The notes: generated by a model from the sequence alone, not told the origin. A stretch of 64,000 nucleotides of DNA from Woeseiaceae bacterium (GCA_021773035.1 JAJFKU010000018.1:1-64000); one strand, 5' to 3'; shown: positions 12,194-20,270, numbered from the stretch's first letter. A program made the numbers and translations.

Positions 12194-13072
12194 ATGAATC
12201 AAGCAGTAAAGACAAGAGCGACACCCATCATTACGCTCATTTCGCAAAGCTGTCAGAAGCTGCTTACGAATCGAGCGAGTCTTCCGAGCATGCCCGACGT
12301 CGCGGCTCGAATTCACGGCGCTATGGCCAGCTCGAACTGGAGCATCAGCACCATCGCTGCAATTATCAAGGGCGACCCGGGAACTACGACTTATTTACTG
12401 CAGTTGGCCAACAGCGCTATGTATGCAGGGGTTACGCCGGTACGGGAAGTCGAAAGGGCCATTTCCAGAATTGGCATGGACAGTACACGCAGTCTCGTCA
12501 TGGCGCATGCGCTGCGCTCCAAGTTCGTGACGCGATCACAGATGCTTTCAGAGCTGATGAGACAGACATGGAAGACGAGTGCGCGGCTCGCAGCGCTGTC
12601 CGCCGTGCTTGCCCGGCAATGCTCGCGTATGTCGCCGGAACGAGCGCTGCTCGCGGGGCTGCTGCAGAACATCGGCGTACTGCCGATACTTAACGTCCTC
12701 AACCAATATCAGGATCAACTCACTGACAGCGCGCAAGTCCTGGGCGTCGTCGACAGATATGCGTCTCAAGTCGGCCAGGTCCTGCTGAAGCACTGGGATT
12801 TTGAATCGGACATGGTCGAGGTTGCGCGTAGTCGGGGTGATTGGCTGCGAGATAGCCGGTCCGCTCCCGATCTGGCAGACCTTGTGTTGCTTGCGCGCCT
12901 CCATGACGAAATCGTCGAGGGAAAAGCGTACGGTTTGCCGAGAATCGACGAGCTGCCCGCGTTCGCCAAATTTCCGATCGGCGGCGTGCTGCCCGACTCG
13001 AGTCTGGAGCTTTTGCATGCAGAGCAGGAGTCCGTAAATGATGTCATGCGCGCGCTCGGCGCCGACCAATAA
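12194..13072 (+). CDS. HDOD domain protein
   Basis: HDOD is a degenerate HD-type domain found in signalling proteins of Proteobacteria. The 292 residues show the family pattern: LPSMPDVAARI, then IAAIIKGDPGTTTYLLQLANSAMYAG (the DP and NSA signature), VREVERAISRIGMDSTRSLVMAHAL, and later ALLAGLLQNIGVLPILNVL where true HD proteins have the metal HD pair. The metal-binding His-Asp is replaced (QNIG), so enzymatic phosphodiesterase activity is unlikely. No additional output domain is present. It lies immediately right of the tRNA-derived repeat and is probably resident chromosome. The ATG at 12194 has only a weak upstream ribosome site. Confidence 0.85.
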   Translation: MNQAVKTRATPIITLISQSCQKLLTNRASLPSMPDVAARIHGAMASSNWSISTIAAIIKGDPGTTTYLLQLANSAMYAGVTPVREVERAISRIGMDSTRSLVMAHALRSKFVTRSQMLSELMRQTWKTSARLAALSAVLARQCSRMSPERALLAGLLQNIGVLPILNVLNQYQDQLTDSAQVLGVVDRYASQVGQVLLKHWDFESDMVEVARSRGDWLRDSRSAPDLADLVLLARLHDEIVEGKAYGLPRIDELPAFAKFPIGGVLPDSSLELLHAEQESVNDVMRALGADQ

Positions 13073-13097
13073 ACCCAGTATCGTATCGGTAGTGGGA

Positions 13098-13117
13098 AAA
13101 GGCGTCAGGTCTATTTA
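13098..13117 (+). repeat. REP-like element, partial copy
   Basis: These 20 bases, beginning AAAGGCGTCAGG, match 17 of 20 bases of the minus-strand arm at 17602-17621. The second inverted arm is not obvious here. The TAA of the broken gene at 13115-13572 falls inside it. Confidence 0.4.
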
Positions 13118-13572
13118 CTTACAGTCTTTCTGTCTAAGCAGATCTGATACCTGGTGAAACACCTCACCAACTCCGGCTATCTCTCGCACTTCGAAGCCCC
13201 GTCGTAGCAGCATTCTTCTCAGCTTCAAGTTCGGCTTCGCACAGGAGACCGCATGCACTTGCCACTCTACCTGGGTAAGTCCTCTTTGTTTTGCAAGCCT
13301 ACTGGCAAGGGAGCCGATTGCCGCAGGACGCCTTCACCACCGCCATCAATCTGGGCTGAACCAATATTCACGACGAGCGGTTCTTTGCGAAATACCAATT
13401 CGTCTACCTCCGAAACCGGAAGCGCAAGTACTTCGTGGGCAGTAAGCCCTTCAAATATGACTCGATCTCGGCCCATACGACTCTCAACAGCGGCGCTAAC
13501 TATAGTTCGTTCAAACACGTTTCTCATGGTGGCGCGAAGTGGCAATTTATCTCTAAGCACTCCCCACCACAC
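13115..13572 (-). pseudogene. Hypothetical protein, frame disrupted
   Basis: Minus-strand gene whose first frame opens at 13572 (GTG; ATG alternative at 13527). It reads MGRDRVIFEGLTAHEVLALP and VVNIGSAQIDGGGEGVL, then stops at 13267. Near 13328 another frame takes over and continues plausibly as IGSLASRLAKQRGLTQVEW, VHAVSCAKPNLKLRRMLLRR and GVGEVFHQVSDLLRQ to a TAA at 13115-13117. One missing base would restore about 150 residues. The PNLKLRRMLLRRGFE segment resembles the end of an acetyltransferase fold (the NPRALRLYERLGF type of pattern), but this is weak. Mutation or a sequencing indel are both possible. Confidence 0.45.
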
Positions 13573-13748
13573 TGTGTTATAAAAATCGGACCGAAGAGGG
13601 GATAGCGCCCCTCGACGGCCCTAACCACAGCCAGCAAAGGCACTGCTAACAATGGCTACGCGCAATGCTATCAGACCAAATCACGATTACCCGCCCGGGC
13701 ATCGTGCTTTTCCGCGCCCAAGCTGGCCTCAACCTGAGGACCAGAACC
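13573..13748. other. Intergenic, hairpin and shared 18-mer
   Basis: Holds a GAGGGG/CCCCTC inverted repeat (13596-13613) with a 6-base loop and no T-tract, and the copy at 13663-13680 of an 18-base word that recurs exactly at 27806-27823. No gene is seen on either strand. Confidence 0.4.
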
Positions 13749-14123
13749 ATGAAACCAGCAATACTCCGCACAAATTCGACTTGCACACTCGGCCTGCAGC
13801 TCAGAGAAGACCCGGAATACTACATACCGGACTGCCTGTCCGCCGAGGACGGAGACCCCGAACGCCATCGGGCCGCCAGGAAACACGCCAAACACCTCGT
13901 CAGGGCGGAAGGCCTGCTATACGGCGCGCGAAACCTGATCGATGTATTGATCGCGTCACTCGAATACGAGATCGATGCGCGCGCGATGCAGGCCGACGCC
14001 ACGCTGCGGCACGTCGGGAAGGTGCTACGCAAGGTACAAACCCGAATCGACAGGCACGGCAGGCGTCATACGAATCTCTTCCTGGCATACTTCGCACTGA
14101 AGGACAAAGCCGACGACGGATGA
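13749..14123 (+). CDS. Hypothetical protein, helical, 124 residues
   Basis: Family not recognised. The ATG at 13749 is chosen because GAGGA lies 8 bases upstream; an earlier in-frame ATG at 13665 has no ribosome site and would place the start in the shared 18-mer. The N-terminus (TLGLQLREDPEYYIPDCLSAEDG) is followed by an alpha-helical, charged region (HAKHLVRAEGLLYGARNLID...LEYEIDARAMQADATLRHVGKVLRKVQ). No signal peptide or membrane segment. The pattern of a tyrosine-containing acidic N-terminus and a long helical tail resembles small regulatory or DUF6124/DUF3077-like proteins, but I cannot assign it. Confidence 0.5.
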   Translation: MKPAILRTNSTCTLGLQLREDPEYYIPDCLSAEDGDPERHRAARKHAKHLVRAEGLLYGARNLIDVLIASLEYEIDARAMQADATLRHVGKVLRKVQTRIDRHGRRHTNLFLAYFALKDKADDG

Positions 14124-14181
14124 ACTGTCGGCCGGGTAGAGGATGCGCATCGCTGCGGGTACTTCGTTTACGAAAGGCGTG

Positions 14182-14310
14182 CTAAGCACCTTTCACCGCC
14201 TCACAAAACTCCCGAACCGTGTCCGGGGTCGTTTTTCTGCCGCCGATGTTGCATTTCCCGTTCAGCCTGCGCCATTGACAGTAACGACAACCTACTGAGG
14301 ACACGACCAT
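14182..14310 (-). CDS. Possible 42-residue four-cysteine protein
   Basis: Short minus-strand frame starting at ATG 14310 and overlapping the start of the next plus-strand gene. The peptide contains four cysteines (CRYC, KCNIGG, REFCEAV) and basic residues, and could be a remnant or a small zinc-binding peptide. No homologue is recognised and the coding evidence is thin. Confidence 0.2.
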   Translation of the reverse strand: MVVSSVGCRYCQWRRLNGKCNIGGRKTTPDTVREFCEAVKGA

Positions 14311-14647
14311 GAAATCCAAAGGCAGAATCATGCAGCAGAGCTTGCCGACCCTTGCCCTCCTGATTACGTCGGCATTCGCTTTCGCAGACACAGCGTCAAT
14401 ATCCGGCACGGTTACCGATGCGGCAACAGACGATTCGATCGCGTTCGCGAACATTCTTGTCGCAAATCAGGCTGGCGCGAAGATTGGCGGTTCGTCGTCC
14501 GATCTGGATGGCCATTACATTGTCAATGCACTCGCCTCCGGAACTTACACGGTATCGTGTTCTGCATCCGGTAAGACGACGACCACAGTCGATAATGTCG
14601 TTGTAAGTGCAGGGGAGAACAAGACGATCGATTGTCAGCTACAGTAA
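14309..14647 (+). CDS. Secreted carboxypeptidase-regulatory-like domain protein
   Basis: Small exported protein of 112 residues. Signal peptide: basic start (MKSKGR), hydrophobic core (LPTLALLITSAFAF), cleavage near FADTA. The mature part is one Ig-like carboxypeptidase regulatory-like domain (PF13620/PF13715 type): ASISGTVTDAATDDSIAFAN, SSSDLDGHYIVNALASGTY and TVDNVVVSAGENKTI. This domain usually sits in front of TonB receptors or peptidases; here it stands alone. GAGGA 7 bases upstream supports the ATG at 14309. Function as a standalone protein is unknown; a binding or surface role is possible. Confidence 0.75.
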   Translation: MKSKGRIMQQSLPTLALLITSAFAFADTASISGTVTDAATDDSIAFANILVANQAGAKIGGSSSDLDGHYIVNALASGTYTVSCSASGKTTTTVDNVVVSAGENKTIDCQLQ

Positions 14648-14661
14648 ATATCAGGCACCAG

Positions 14662-15543
14662 CTAGCGGCCCATGCGCAGCAAAATGGCGCCGAATATCGT
14701 CAATGATGTCGAAAAGACCTTTGCTACGTTCAACCTTTCCTTCAGGAAGACCACGCCGATCAGCAGCGCAAAAACGATGCTGGTTTCGCGAAGTGCGGCA
14801 ACCAGTGGAATGGGCGCTTGAGTAAATGCCCAGACAACCAGGCTGTAGGCAACAAAGGACGAGCCGCCGCCGAGCAGGGCGATTGTCGAACCTTCGAGCG
14901 CGACCCTGCGCAGGATGCGCGGTTGGAGGGCGGAGACGATGAGCGAAAACAGGATGGTGTTGATAATCGAGAGCCAGCCGAAAAAGCCGAGTGCCGTCCC
15001 GGCCAGGCGCGCTCCGTAGCCGTCGACCAGTGAGTATCCGGCAATGAAGCAGCCGGTAATCAGAGCCATTGTCGCTGCGTGCCTGTTGTACAGGCCGTCA
15101 CTGCCGCGGACGAAAACCAGGCTCATGATCCCAACGCCGATGGCGACTATCGCGGTTACCCCGACCGATGTCAGCTGAACGCCGAGAAACAGAACGGCGA
15201 CAACGGCCGTCAGCATGGGAGCGATTCCGCGGGCAATCGGATAAACGTGTGAAAGATCACCCGTCCGGTATGACAGCAGGAGAAACAGTTGATAACCAAC
15301 GTGCAGCACCGCACCCGCCAGAATAAGAAGCCAGCTTGAACGATCTGGCCACGGAGACGACAGGGCGGCCAGACAGGCGAACGGGAAATGACCCAGGACC
15401 ACGGCGGTCATACTGACGTACTTGTCGGTCGCGTTCTTTACCAACGCGTTCCATGCGGCGTGAAGAGCAGCCGCAATCAATACTGCAGTAAAAACAGAAA
15501 GTGCCAAATTGGCGTCGTTGAGTATTGGATGGAGTAAGCTCAC
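14662..15543 (-). CDS. EamA/DMT-family transporter
   Basis: Inner-membrane permease of the drug/metabolite transporter superfamily, 293 residues, about ten hydrophobic segments. Two EamA-type repeats are visible: ALHAAWNALVKN, LLSYRTGDLSHVYPIARGIAP and GVQLTSVGVTAIVAIGVGIM in the first; GYSLVDGYGARLAGT, VWAFTQAPIPLVAALRETSI and FLKERLNVAKVFSTSLTIFGA in the second. The start is the GTG at 15543. Substrate cannot be told from sequence. It faces the HIT gene divergently with about 55 bases between the start codons. Confidence 0.88.
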   Translation of the reverse strand: MSLLHPILNDANLALSVFTAVLIAAALHAAWNALVKNATDKYVSMTAVVLGHFPFACLAALSSPWPDRSSWLLILAGAVLHVGYQLFLLLSYRTGDLSHVYPIARGIAPMLTAVVAVLFLGVQLTSVGVTAIVAIGVGIMSLVFVRGSDGLYNRHAATMALITGCFIAGYSLVDGYGARLAGTALGFFGWLSIINTILFSLIVSALQPRILRRVALEGSTIALLGGGSSFVAYSLVVWAFTQAPIPLVAALRETSIVFALLIGVVFLKERLNVAKVFSTSLTIFGAILLRMGR

Positions 15544-15599
15544 TATAACAAAAGATGAATTTCCGTTGTTCGCTCATCCCAGGATTAATGAGGACCTCC

Positions 15600-16028
15600 A
15601 TGCCAAATCAAACCATGATTCGTTTCGGATATCCGGATACCCTGATTCGAGAATACGAGCACTGGGTCGTTTTGTTGCGGGAGCAACAGGTGACGCTGGG
15701 TTCGCTCGTATTGTGCTCGAAGTCGGGCGCGACGGCCTTTTCCAGCTTATCGGCAGATTCGTTCGTGGAGATGGGAAAAGTGATCGAAGAAATCGAGGGC
15801 AGGCTCTCTGCCGCGTTCGAGTACGAAAAAATCAACTACCTGATGCTCATGATGGCCGATCCGAATGTTCATTTTCACGTCATTCCCCGCTACGAGAGTG
15901 AGCGCCGCGCCACTGGTCTGGCAATCGCCGACCAGGGCTGGCCGGCTGCGCCGAGACTCGATGCGTTTCACGAGCTGACGGTGACCGAACGTGATGAACT
16001 ACTCCGATACATCAAAGAACGGTGGTAA
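15600..16028 (+). CDS. HIT family protein
   Basis: Nucleotide-binding hydrolase or transferase of the histidine-triad superfamily, 142 residues from the ATG at 15600, which has AGGACC just upstream. The catalytic triad motif is NVHFHVIPRY (H-x-H-x-[x] form), in which the third histidine is replaced by Pro-Arg context; the N-terminal strand pair (WVVLLREQQVTLGSLVL) fits the family. The relaxed triad suggests a divergent subgroup rather than canonical HINT. An extra 15 in-frame codons upstream lack a ribosome site. Ends 64 bases before the convergent reductase gene. Confidence 0.8.
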   Translation: MPNQTMIRFGYPDTLIREYEHWVVLLREQQVTLGSLVLCSKSGATAFSSLSADSFVEMGKVIEEIEGRLSAAFEYEKINYLMLMMADPNVHFHVIPRYESERRATGLAIADQGWPAAPRLDAFHELTVTERDELLRYIKERW

Positions 16029-16092
16029 GAGAGGGCGAATATCGCGTTTCGACGCAAATGTGCTTATTGAAAGCAGAAAAGACTCGGCCGCT

Positions 16093-17100
16093 TCACTCTC
16101 GCTCTGTACGCTCCTCCTTGCGCAGATCCGTCATCTCAAACGCATCCGCCATGATGTTCTCCATGGCAGCACCGTTGAGGTACGCTATCTTGCGGGCCGT
16201 GTTTACCATCGCAGGCAAGCCACACAGGTAGACACGTTTTGCGTTCAGGTCGGGGAACTCGGAAAACGCAATCTCGTTCGCGCGCCCGTGGCGCACTTCG
16301 TCTACGGCGTCTTCGCCCGTGACGCAGGCCCGATAGTGAAAATTCGGGTGACCTTCGGCCAGTTCCCGCAAGCAGCGGTCCAGGTACAGGTCTCTGATCG
16401 TGCGACTGCCGTGGAAGAGATGAATATCGCCCCGGTGCTGACTTCGTAGTGCATCACGCGCAATACCCATCAGGGGCGCAAGGCCGGTTCCCGTCCCGAT
16501 GAGCAACAGGTCCTGCTCCTCGGCATCAGGCAGATAAAAACAATCGCCGTAGGGACCGTGGAAGTCCAGTTGGTCACCCACCTGGAGGACATCGTTGATC
16601 CAGTTACTCATCCTGCCGTTGTCCAGACGACGCACATGCAGTTCCAGGTGCTTGTCCACGCTGGGCACACTGGCCAGCGAGTAGCTTCGCGCGAGGCCGT
16701 CTTGTCGCCGCAGATTGATGTATTGTCCCGCGTGGTAATAGAGGGGTGTCGCCGGCTCGAGAAGAACCCGGCAGATATCCTTATTGAGGTGCTCAAGTCC
16801 GACGACGATCGCGTGGCCCGTCACCAGCGCATCGTCGGGGAGCGAAACACTAATGTCCTCGTCCGGCACCAGCTGGCAGGCCAGAAAGTAATTCTGCTCT
16901 CGTAAGGTCGGCTTCAGACCCGGCTGGCTGGATGCCGGCACGGCTCCGTCGCTGCGTCGCAACAGGCAGGAATGGCACGCCCCGGCACGGCAGGAATAGG
17001 GGACATCGACGTTGCTGCGTAACAGCACTGCGAGCACGGACTCGCCCGGCTCGCAGGTATGGGTATCGTTCCCATAAGTCAGGCTTATCACGGGATCCAC
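16093..17100 (-). CDS. 2Fe-2S/FAD/NAD(P)H oxidoreductase (ferredoxin-type reductase)
   Basis: Electron-transfer protein of 335 residues in the order ferredoxin - FAD - NAD. The N-terminal plant-type 2Fe-2S domain has CRAGACHSCLLR plus a fourth cysteine in FLACQLV. The FAD domain shows GQYINLRR and RSYSLAS. The NAD domain shows LLLIGTGTGLAPLMGIARDAL and YLCGLPAMV. The same architecture serves phenol hydroxylase and benzoate dioxygenase reductases and deoxysugar reductases. It starts (GTG 17100) 16 bases after a truncated hemoglobin gene on the same strand, suggesting it reduces that globin. No aromatic oxygenase gene is nearby. Confidence 0.9.
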   Translation of the reverse strand: MDPVISLTYGNDTHTCEPGESVLAVLLRSNVDVPYSCRAGACHSCLLRRSDGAVPASSQPGLKPTLREQNYFLACQLVPDEDISVSLPDDALVTGHAIVVGLEHLNKDICRVLLEPATPLYYHAGQYINLRRQDGLARSYSLASVPSVDKHLELHVRRLDNGRMSNWINDVLQVGDQLDFHGPYGDCFYLPDAEEQDLLLIGTGTGLAPLMGIARDALRSQHRGDIHLFHGSRTIRDLYLDRCLRELAEGHPNFHYRACVTGEDAVDEVRHGRANEIAFSEFPDLNAKRVYLCGLPAMVNTARKIAYLNGAAMENIMADAFEMTDLRKEERTERE

Positions 17101-17116
17101 CCCAATGACGGTCGAA

Positions 17117-17485
17117 TCAGCGGTTAAGCACGTCGTCTTGGGTGCTGGCGGCGATACCCATGACTTCGTCGGTCAGATCGGAAGGAACGTCCAACTCATC
17201 CAGCGTCGCCTTCAGGTGACCGGCGACAGCACCGAAGTGATTGTCATTCAATCCGCGTTCAACCAGCGGGGCGTGCGCGCTGCGCAGATCCTTGCCCTCG
17301 TACGCATTCGGACCGCCAAAAGCCATCGTCAGAAAAGACTTTTGCTTGTCGCGTTGGGCCTGCAAATCCGTATCGTCGAAGAAATGATTGATACTGTCGT
17401 CGCTCAGGACCTTGCGGTAGAAGATATCGACTGCGGCATCCACTGCAACGGCACCTCCCAGTTTTTCGAACAATGATTCCGACAC
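17117..17485 (-). CDS. Group I truncated hemoglobin
   Basis: Heme protein of 122 residues with a 2-on-2 globin fold. Visible landmarks: SLFEKLGG at the start, INHFFDDTDLQAQRDKQKSFLTMAFGGP (B-E helices; Phe-Phe near the CD corner, Gln/Lys-Gln in E), and the proximal histidine in LRSAHAPL followed by HFGAVAGHLKATL. GTG start at 17485 with AAGGAG upstream. Truncated hemoglobins of this group bind O2 and NO. With the ferredoxin-type reductase directly downstream, a two-protein NO dioxygenase analogous to flavohemoglobin is a reasonable inference. Confidence 0.92.
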   Translation of the reverse strand: MSESLFEKLGGAVAVDAAVDIFYRKVLSDDSINHFFDDTDLQAQRDKQKSFLTMAFGGPNAYEGKDLRSAHAPLVERGLNDNHFGAVAGHLKATLDELDVPSDLTDEVMGIAASTQDDVLNR

Positions 17486-17576
17486 GCTGTTCTCCTTGCT
17501 TGTTGTTTGCCTGTATCAGGTACACAGCGTATCGGCCCGTTTCGGTAATACTTAAGTCAAAAGAGGAGTAAAATCC

Positions 17577-17620
17577 AAGGTGTCATGTCTATTCTGCAGG
17601 GCAAATAAACCTGACACCTT
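17577..17620. repeat. REP-like inverted repeat element
   Basis: A perfect 9-bp inverted repeat AAGGTGTCA/TGACACCTT with a 26-base spacer in the gap between the globin gene and the next minus-strand gene. A related half-copy lies at 13098-13117. It resembles REP/RAYT-associated palindromes in outline; no RAYT transposase is in the window. Confidence 0.5.
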
Positions 17621-17660
17621 TCCCGGTTGTTGCTAGCCAGTACTGCTCAGGTACGGGCGC

Positions 17661-18353
17661 TCACTCAGGCGGATCACCCTCTGTCCTCCTGGGCTCCTTA
17701 TCCTTCGGCACGGCACAGGACGCGTTCTGGTCATGCGTTTCTTTCTGGCAATAGAAAAACGGTCCTTGCTGAAAAGACTCGGATTTGTGCGCGTTGACTT
17801 CCACCACGAATCCCGCAATATCCCCAAGCTGTGTCGGCGCTGTGGCAGTCAGTTTGCCTTTCTGGACCGCTGCGAACAGCAATTTCACCTGATCTTGCCG
17901 AACGACATATTCCGCACCGGCGACGCAATTGGCACCCGAACCATCGGGATTGTGGACGTGCGGTGTAATACTTTTCTCCTCGCCGATCATGAGCAGAGTC
18001 GTATCGAAGTCGCCGCTGATGTCGACAAGCTGGGCCGCTTTCTTGCCCAACTTGAGCCCGAATCCAGCTGATTGCTTCAGATTGCAAACCCCGGCCGCAG
18101 TGACCGGCGTAGAGGGCGCCGGGCACGCCAGAACACCGGCAGGTGTCCCGGCCACGTCAGCCGCATTGCAGAGTACCGGTGCCTCCGGCATGCCGAAGCA
18201 CTCCTTAATAAGCTCCAGGTCGTTCAGTGCTTTCTTGGAGGCGGCCTTTACAAGGTCTACGAAACCATCGAGTTCGCTGCCAGTTGCGACGGGCGGCGAT
18301 ACCAGGATCAATAGGGCACCCAATGTTCCGAGCAGTCTGCTTAGTTTTCTCAT
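17661..18353 (-). CDS. Secreted protein of unknown function
   Basis: 230 residues, family not recognised. Signal peptide: MRKLSRLL, then GTLGALLILVSPPVATGSE. The mature part has six or more cysteines spread along it (ECFGMP, VLCNAADV, LACPAP, VCNLKQ, NCVAGAE, FYCQKE, SCAVPK), suggesting disulfides in the periplasm or outside the cell. A strong GGAGG 8 bases before the ATG at 18353 supports the start. It follows the lipoprotein gene 18358-19155 by 4 bases, so the two are probably co-translated and may act together. Confidence 0.7.
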   Translation of the reverse strand: MRKLSRLLGTLGALLILVSPPVATGSELDGFVDLVKAASKKALNDLELIKECFGMPEAPVLCNAADVAGTPAGVLACPAPSTPVTAAGVCNLKQSAGFGLKLGKKAAQLVDISGDFDTTLLMIGEEKSITPHVHNPDGSGANCVAGAEYVVRQDQVKLLFAAVQKGKLTATAPTQLGDIAGFVVEVNAHKSESFQQGPFFYCQKETHDQNASCAVPKDKEPRRTEGDPPE

Positions 18354-18357
18354 TGTA

Positions 18358-19155
18358 TTACCTCCGACTAACGGTCATTTCCTGCCTGATTTCCGATGCA
18401 GCTATTGATGCTTGCGTTCCGCCCGCGTGGGGTGCGGAGACGTAGGTGAATTCGCCACCCTCCGTGACCCGGTTCTGGCGATTCCACGAAACGGTGCCGA
18501 ATAGAAAAAGATTGTCGTTGCTGAGTTCGTCAATCGTGTCTTGAAGCTCGGCATCGCGCTCCGAAGGTGGGCCAATCATCGCAGACAACTGGCTGTTGTC
18601 GATCAAGCGCACTGTGCTGTTTAGCGCGTAATCCTCTATATCGCTTCCACCGACAGACCTGTTGCCCCGCAAAGTGAATTCGGACAGTTGCTGAAGTTCG
18701 ATCCTGTCATCGCTGAGCAAAGCGTCGGGTGGATCGGCCGTGCCCCAGTTGGCCGGCAGCGTCCCGGTCCCTAACCCGCCAGGCGGGAAGACGTGAAGAA
18801 TCAGTTCGGCCTCGAGGGGCGGCGGGTTAGCCAGCGCTTCAGGTCCGCCAATCGTTCCATCTGCGCTCAGGTCGTACGGCCCGTAGTTTTCTCTACTGCC
18901 TTCGATTCTGGAGGTCCGGCTGATCGACACTTTTCCGCCGTCAATAACGATTTCGATGACGCGCTCGTCTCTTTCGGTAAAGTCGCTGCCATCGTGCGCC
19001 ATGTTAACGTCAAGGTCGTATATCAGCGTCTGAGCGCGCTGCGCGTCCCATGATCGCGGGTTGGATTCGGGAGAACATCCCGCCGCGATGACAGCGATGC
19101 ATACCCCCAAACAACGCCACGCGGTACTGCCATGACTGGTAACAGTGCTTTTCAT
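18358..19155 (-). CDS. Lipoprotein of unknown function
   Basis: 265 residues, family not recognised. The N-terminus has a lipoprotein signal (WRCLGVCIAVIAAGCSP, lipobox IAAGC). The mature region is polar with no membrane segments and low cysteine, probably beta-rich (TLIYDLDVNMAHDG, ERVIEIVIDGGKVSISRTS, LNSTVRLIDNSQLSAMIG). It is first of a two-gene unit with the secreted protein downstream (gap 4 bases). A partnership in the envelope is inferred from spacing alone. Confidence 0.7.
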   Translation of the reverse strand: MKSTVTSHGSTAWRCLGVCIAVIAAGCSPESNPRSWDAQRAQTLIYDLDVNMAHDGSDFTERDERVIEIVIDGGKVSISRTSRIEGSRENYGPYDLSADGTIGGPEALANPPPLEAELILHVFPPGGLGTGTLPANWGTADPPDALLSDDRIELQQLSEFTLRGNRSVGGSDIEDYALNSTVRLIDNSQLSAMIGPPSERDAELQDTIDELSNDNLFLFGTVSWNRQNRVTEGGEFTYVSAPHAGGTQASIAASEIRQEMTVSRR

Positions 19156-19321
19156 GATCTAAGCCCTCTGGTCGTATAGGTATTTGCCAGTGCTACTCCC
19201 CAAGAACGCCTAAAAAATGTCATATTTCGTTCTTTTTGCGTCAGCATCGGCAGGTGACATATCAAGTATAGGACAGATTTTCGGGAAAGCGGCTCGCGTT
19301 TCTCACTACCGTGTAGCAGCT

Positions 19322-19630
19322 TCACGTGCCATCGCCATGGAAATCACCGGCGGCCACGGCCCGGAAACGCAGTTTGATCGTGCCGCTAAAGCCGACGGTG
19401 ACCTGCGTGTAAGCGGCAGAGTTGCTGCTCGAGGTTTCGAGGTAGGTGTACCAGGTACTGCCGCCGTTGCCGCTGTCAGGGCCGGTGCCGTTCGATGGTG
19501 TGCCGCCGGAATGGCGCGTCCAGTCCTCATCGTCGCCGACGGACACGTTAACCCATTTACCGAGCCCGGATTCGACGTCCTCCGCCGAGAGTACCGGCTG
19601 ATATCCGCAGACTATACTTCGCCAGAGTAC
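19322..19630 (-). pseudogene. MAM-domain protein fragment
   Basis: A minus-strand frame without a plausible start carries a recognisable MAM-domain pattern: DVESGLGKWVNVSVGDDEDW, then RHSGGTPSNGTGP, GSTWYTYLETSS and GTIKLRFRAVAAGDFHGD, where intact domains continue into a GD-x-AIDDI strand. Here the frame stops four residues later, and upstream it is closed by a stop at 19631-19633. So it is a piece of about 100 residues of a larger secreted or surface protein, without signal peptide or partner domains. The rest of 19156-19882 shows no gene. Confidence 0.5.
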
Positions 19631-19882
19631 CTAAGGGCTCTTAACGGGATAGTGTACGTTTCTTTTCGTCTCGGAGGCGGAGCAGATTGTCAGTGGAAGA
19701 AGACACCGGCATTCTTGGCTGAGCTGGAAATGCTTCGAGCCAGGTTGAATGATCTGGGAATCGCCAATCGTATCCCTGCAATAGAGACCCTCGGAGGGCA
19801 GATAGATCGTTGTACGCTGCTATGATTGGTGTAGTTGGCAAACGCAAGATGGACTATGACGATGCTTAGACCCATTTCGGCC

Positions 19883-20245
19883 ATGCGAATAGAAGCTATT
19901 GATCATGTACAGCTCGCAATGCCAGTTGGGCAAGAGCATCTGGCACCTTCTTTCTTTGTCGAACTTCTCGGCTTTGTTGAGGTGCCGAAACCGTCAGGCC
20001 TGGCAAAAAATGGCGGGGCCTGGTTCGAGCGTGGAGCCGTGAAAGTTCACCTCGGCGTTGAGTCGGACTTCAGGCCTGCCAGAAAGGCGCATCCTGCATT
20101 TCTTGTATCGGGAATTGATGATCTTGCGAGACTACTTACGAATGCAGGCTGGCCCGCTGCAATCGACAACAAGCTTCCGGGCTACAAACGATTCTATGTC
20201 GATGATCCGTTCGGCAATCGGCTCGAATTCATGGAGTCAACCTGA
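19883..20245 (+). CDS. VOC (glyoxalase/bleomycin-resistance) family protein
   Basis: Small metal-dependent or binding protein of the vicinal oxygen chelate superfamily, 120 residues. The pattern of paired beta-alpha-beta3 modules is visible: IDHVQLAMPVGQ (first metal-ligand His), FFVELLGFVEVPKP, GAWFERGAVKVHLGVE (second His), FLVSGIDDLARLLTNAG and FYVDDPFGNRLEFME (the C-terminal Glu). The conserved His/Glu ligands are kept. ATG 19883 lacks a strong ribosome site; an in-frame ATG at 19835 is the first possible. Substrate unknown; adjacent GyrI-like and GFA genes suggest a detoxification group. Confidence 0.85.
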   Translation: MRIEAIDHVQLAMPVGQEHLAPSFFVELLGFVEVPKPSGLAKNGGAWFERGAVKVHLGVESDFRPARKAHPAFLVSGIDDLARLLTNAGWPAAIDNKLPGYKRFYVDDPFGNRLEFMEST

Positions 20246-20270
20246 CGGTTCCTGCAAGGAGTTTTTGTAC

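Noticed and set aside
12139..12693. Plus-strand frame of 184 residues overlapping the HDOD gene
   Set aside because: Histidine- and glutamine-rich composition of an out-of-frame reading; the HDOD frame has clear motifs.
13652..14185. Plus-strand frame of 177 residues beside the 124-residue hypothetical gene
   Set aside because: Proline/arginine-rich out-of-frame reading; the other frame has a ribosome site and better composition.
19217..19825. Plus-strand frame of 202 residues
   Set aside because: Antisense of the MAM-domain fragment, with no recognisable features.
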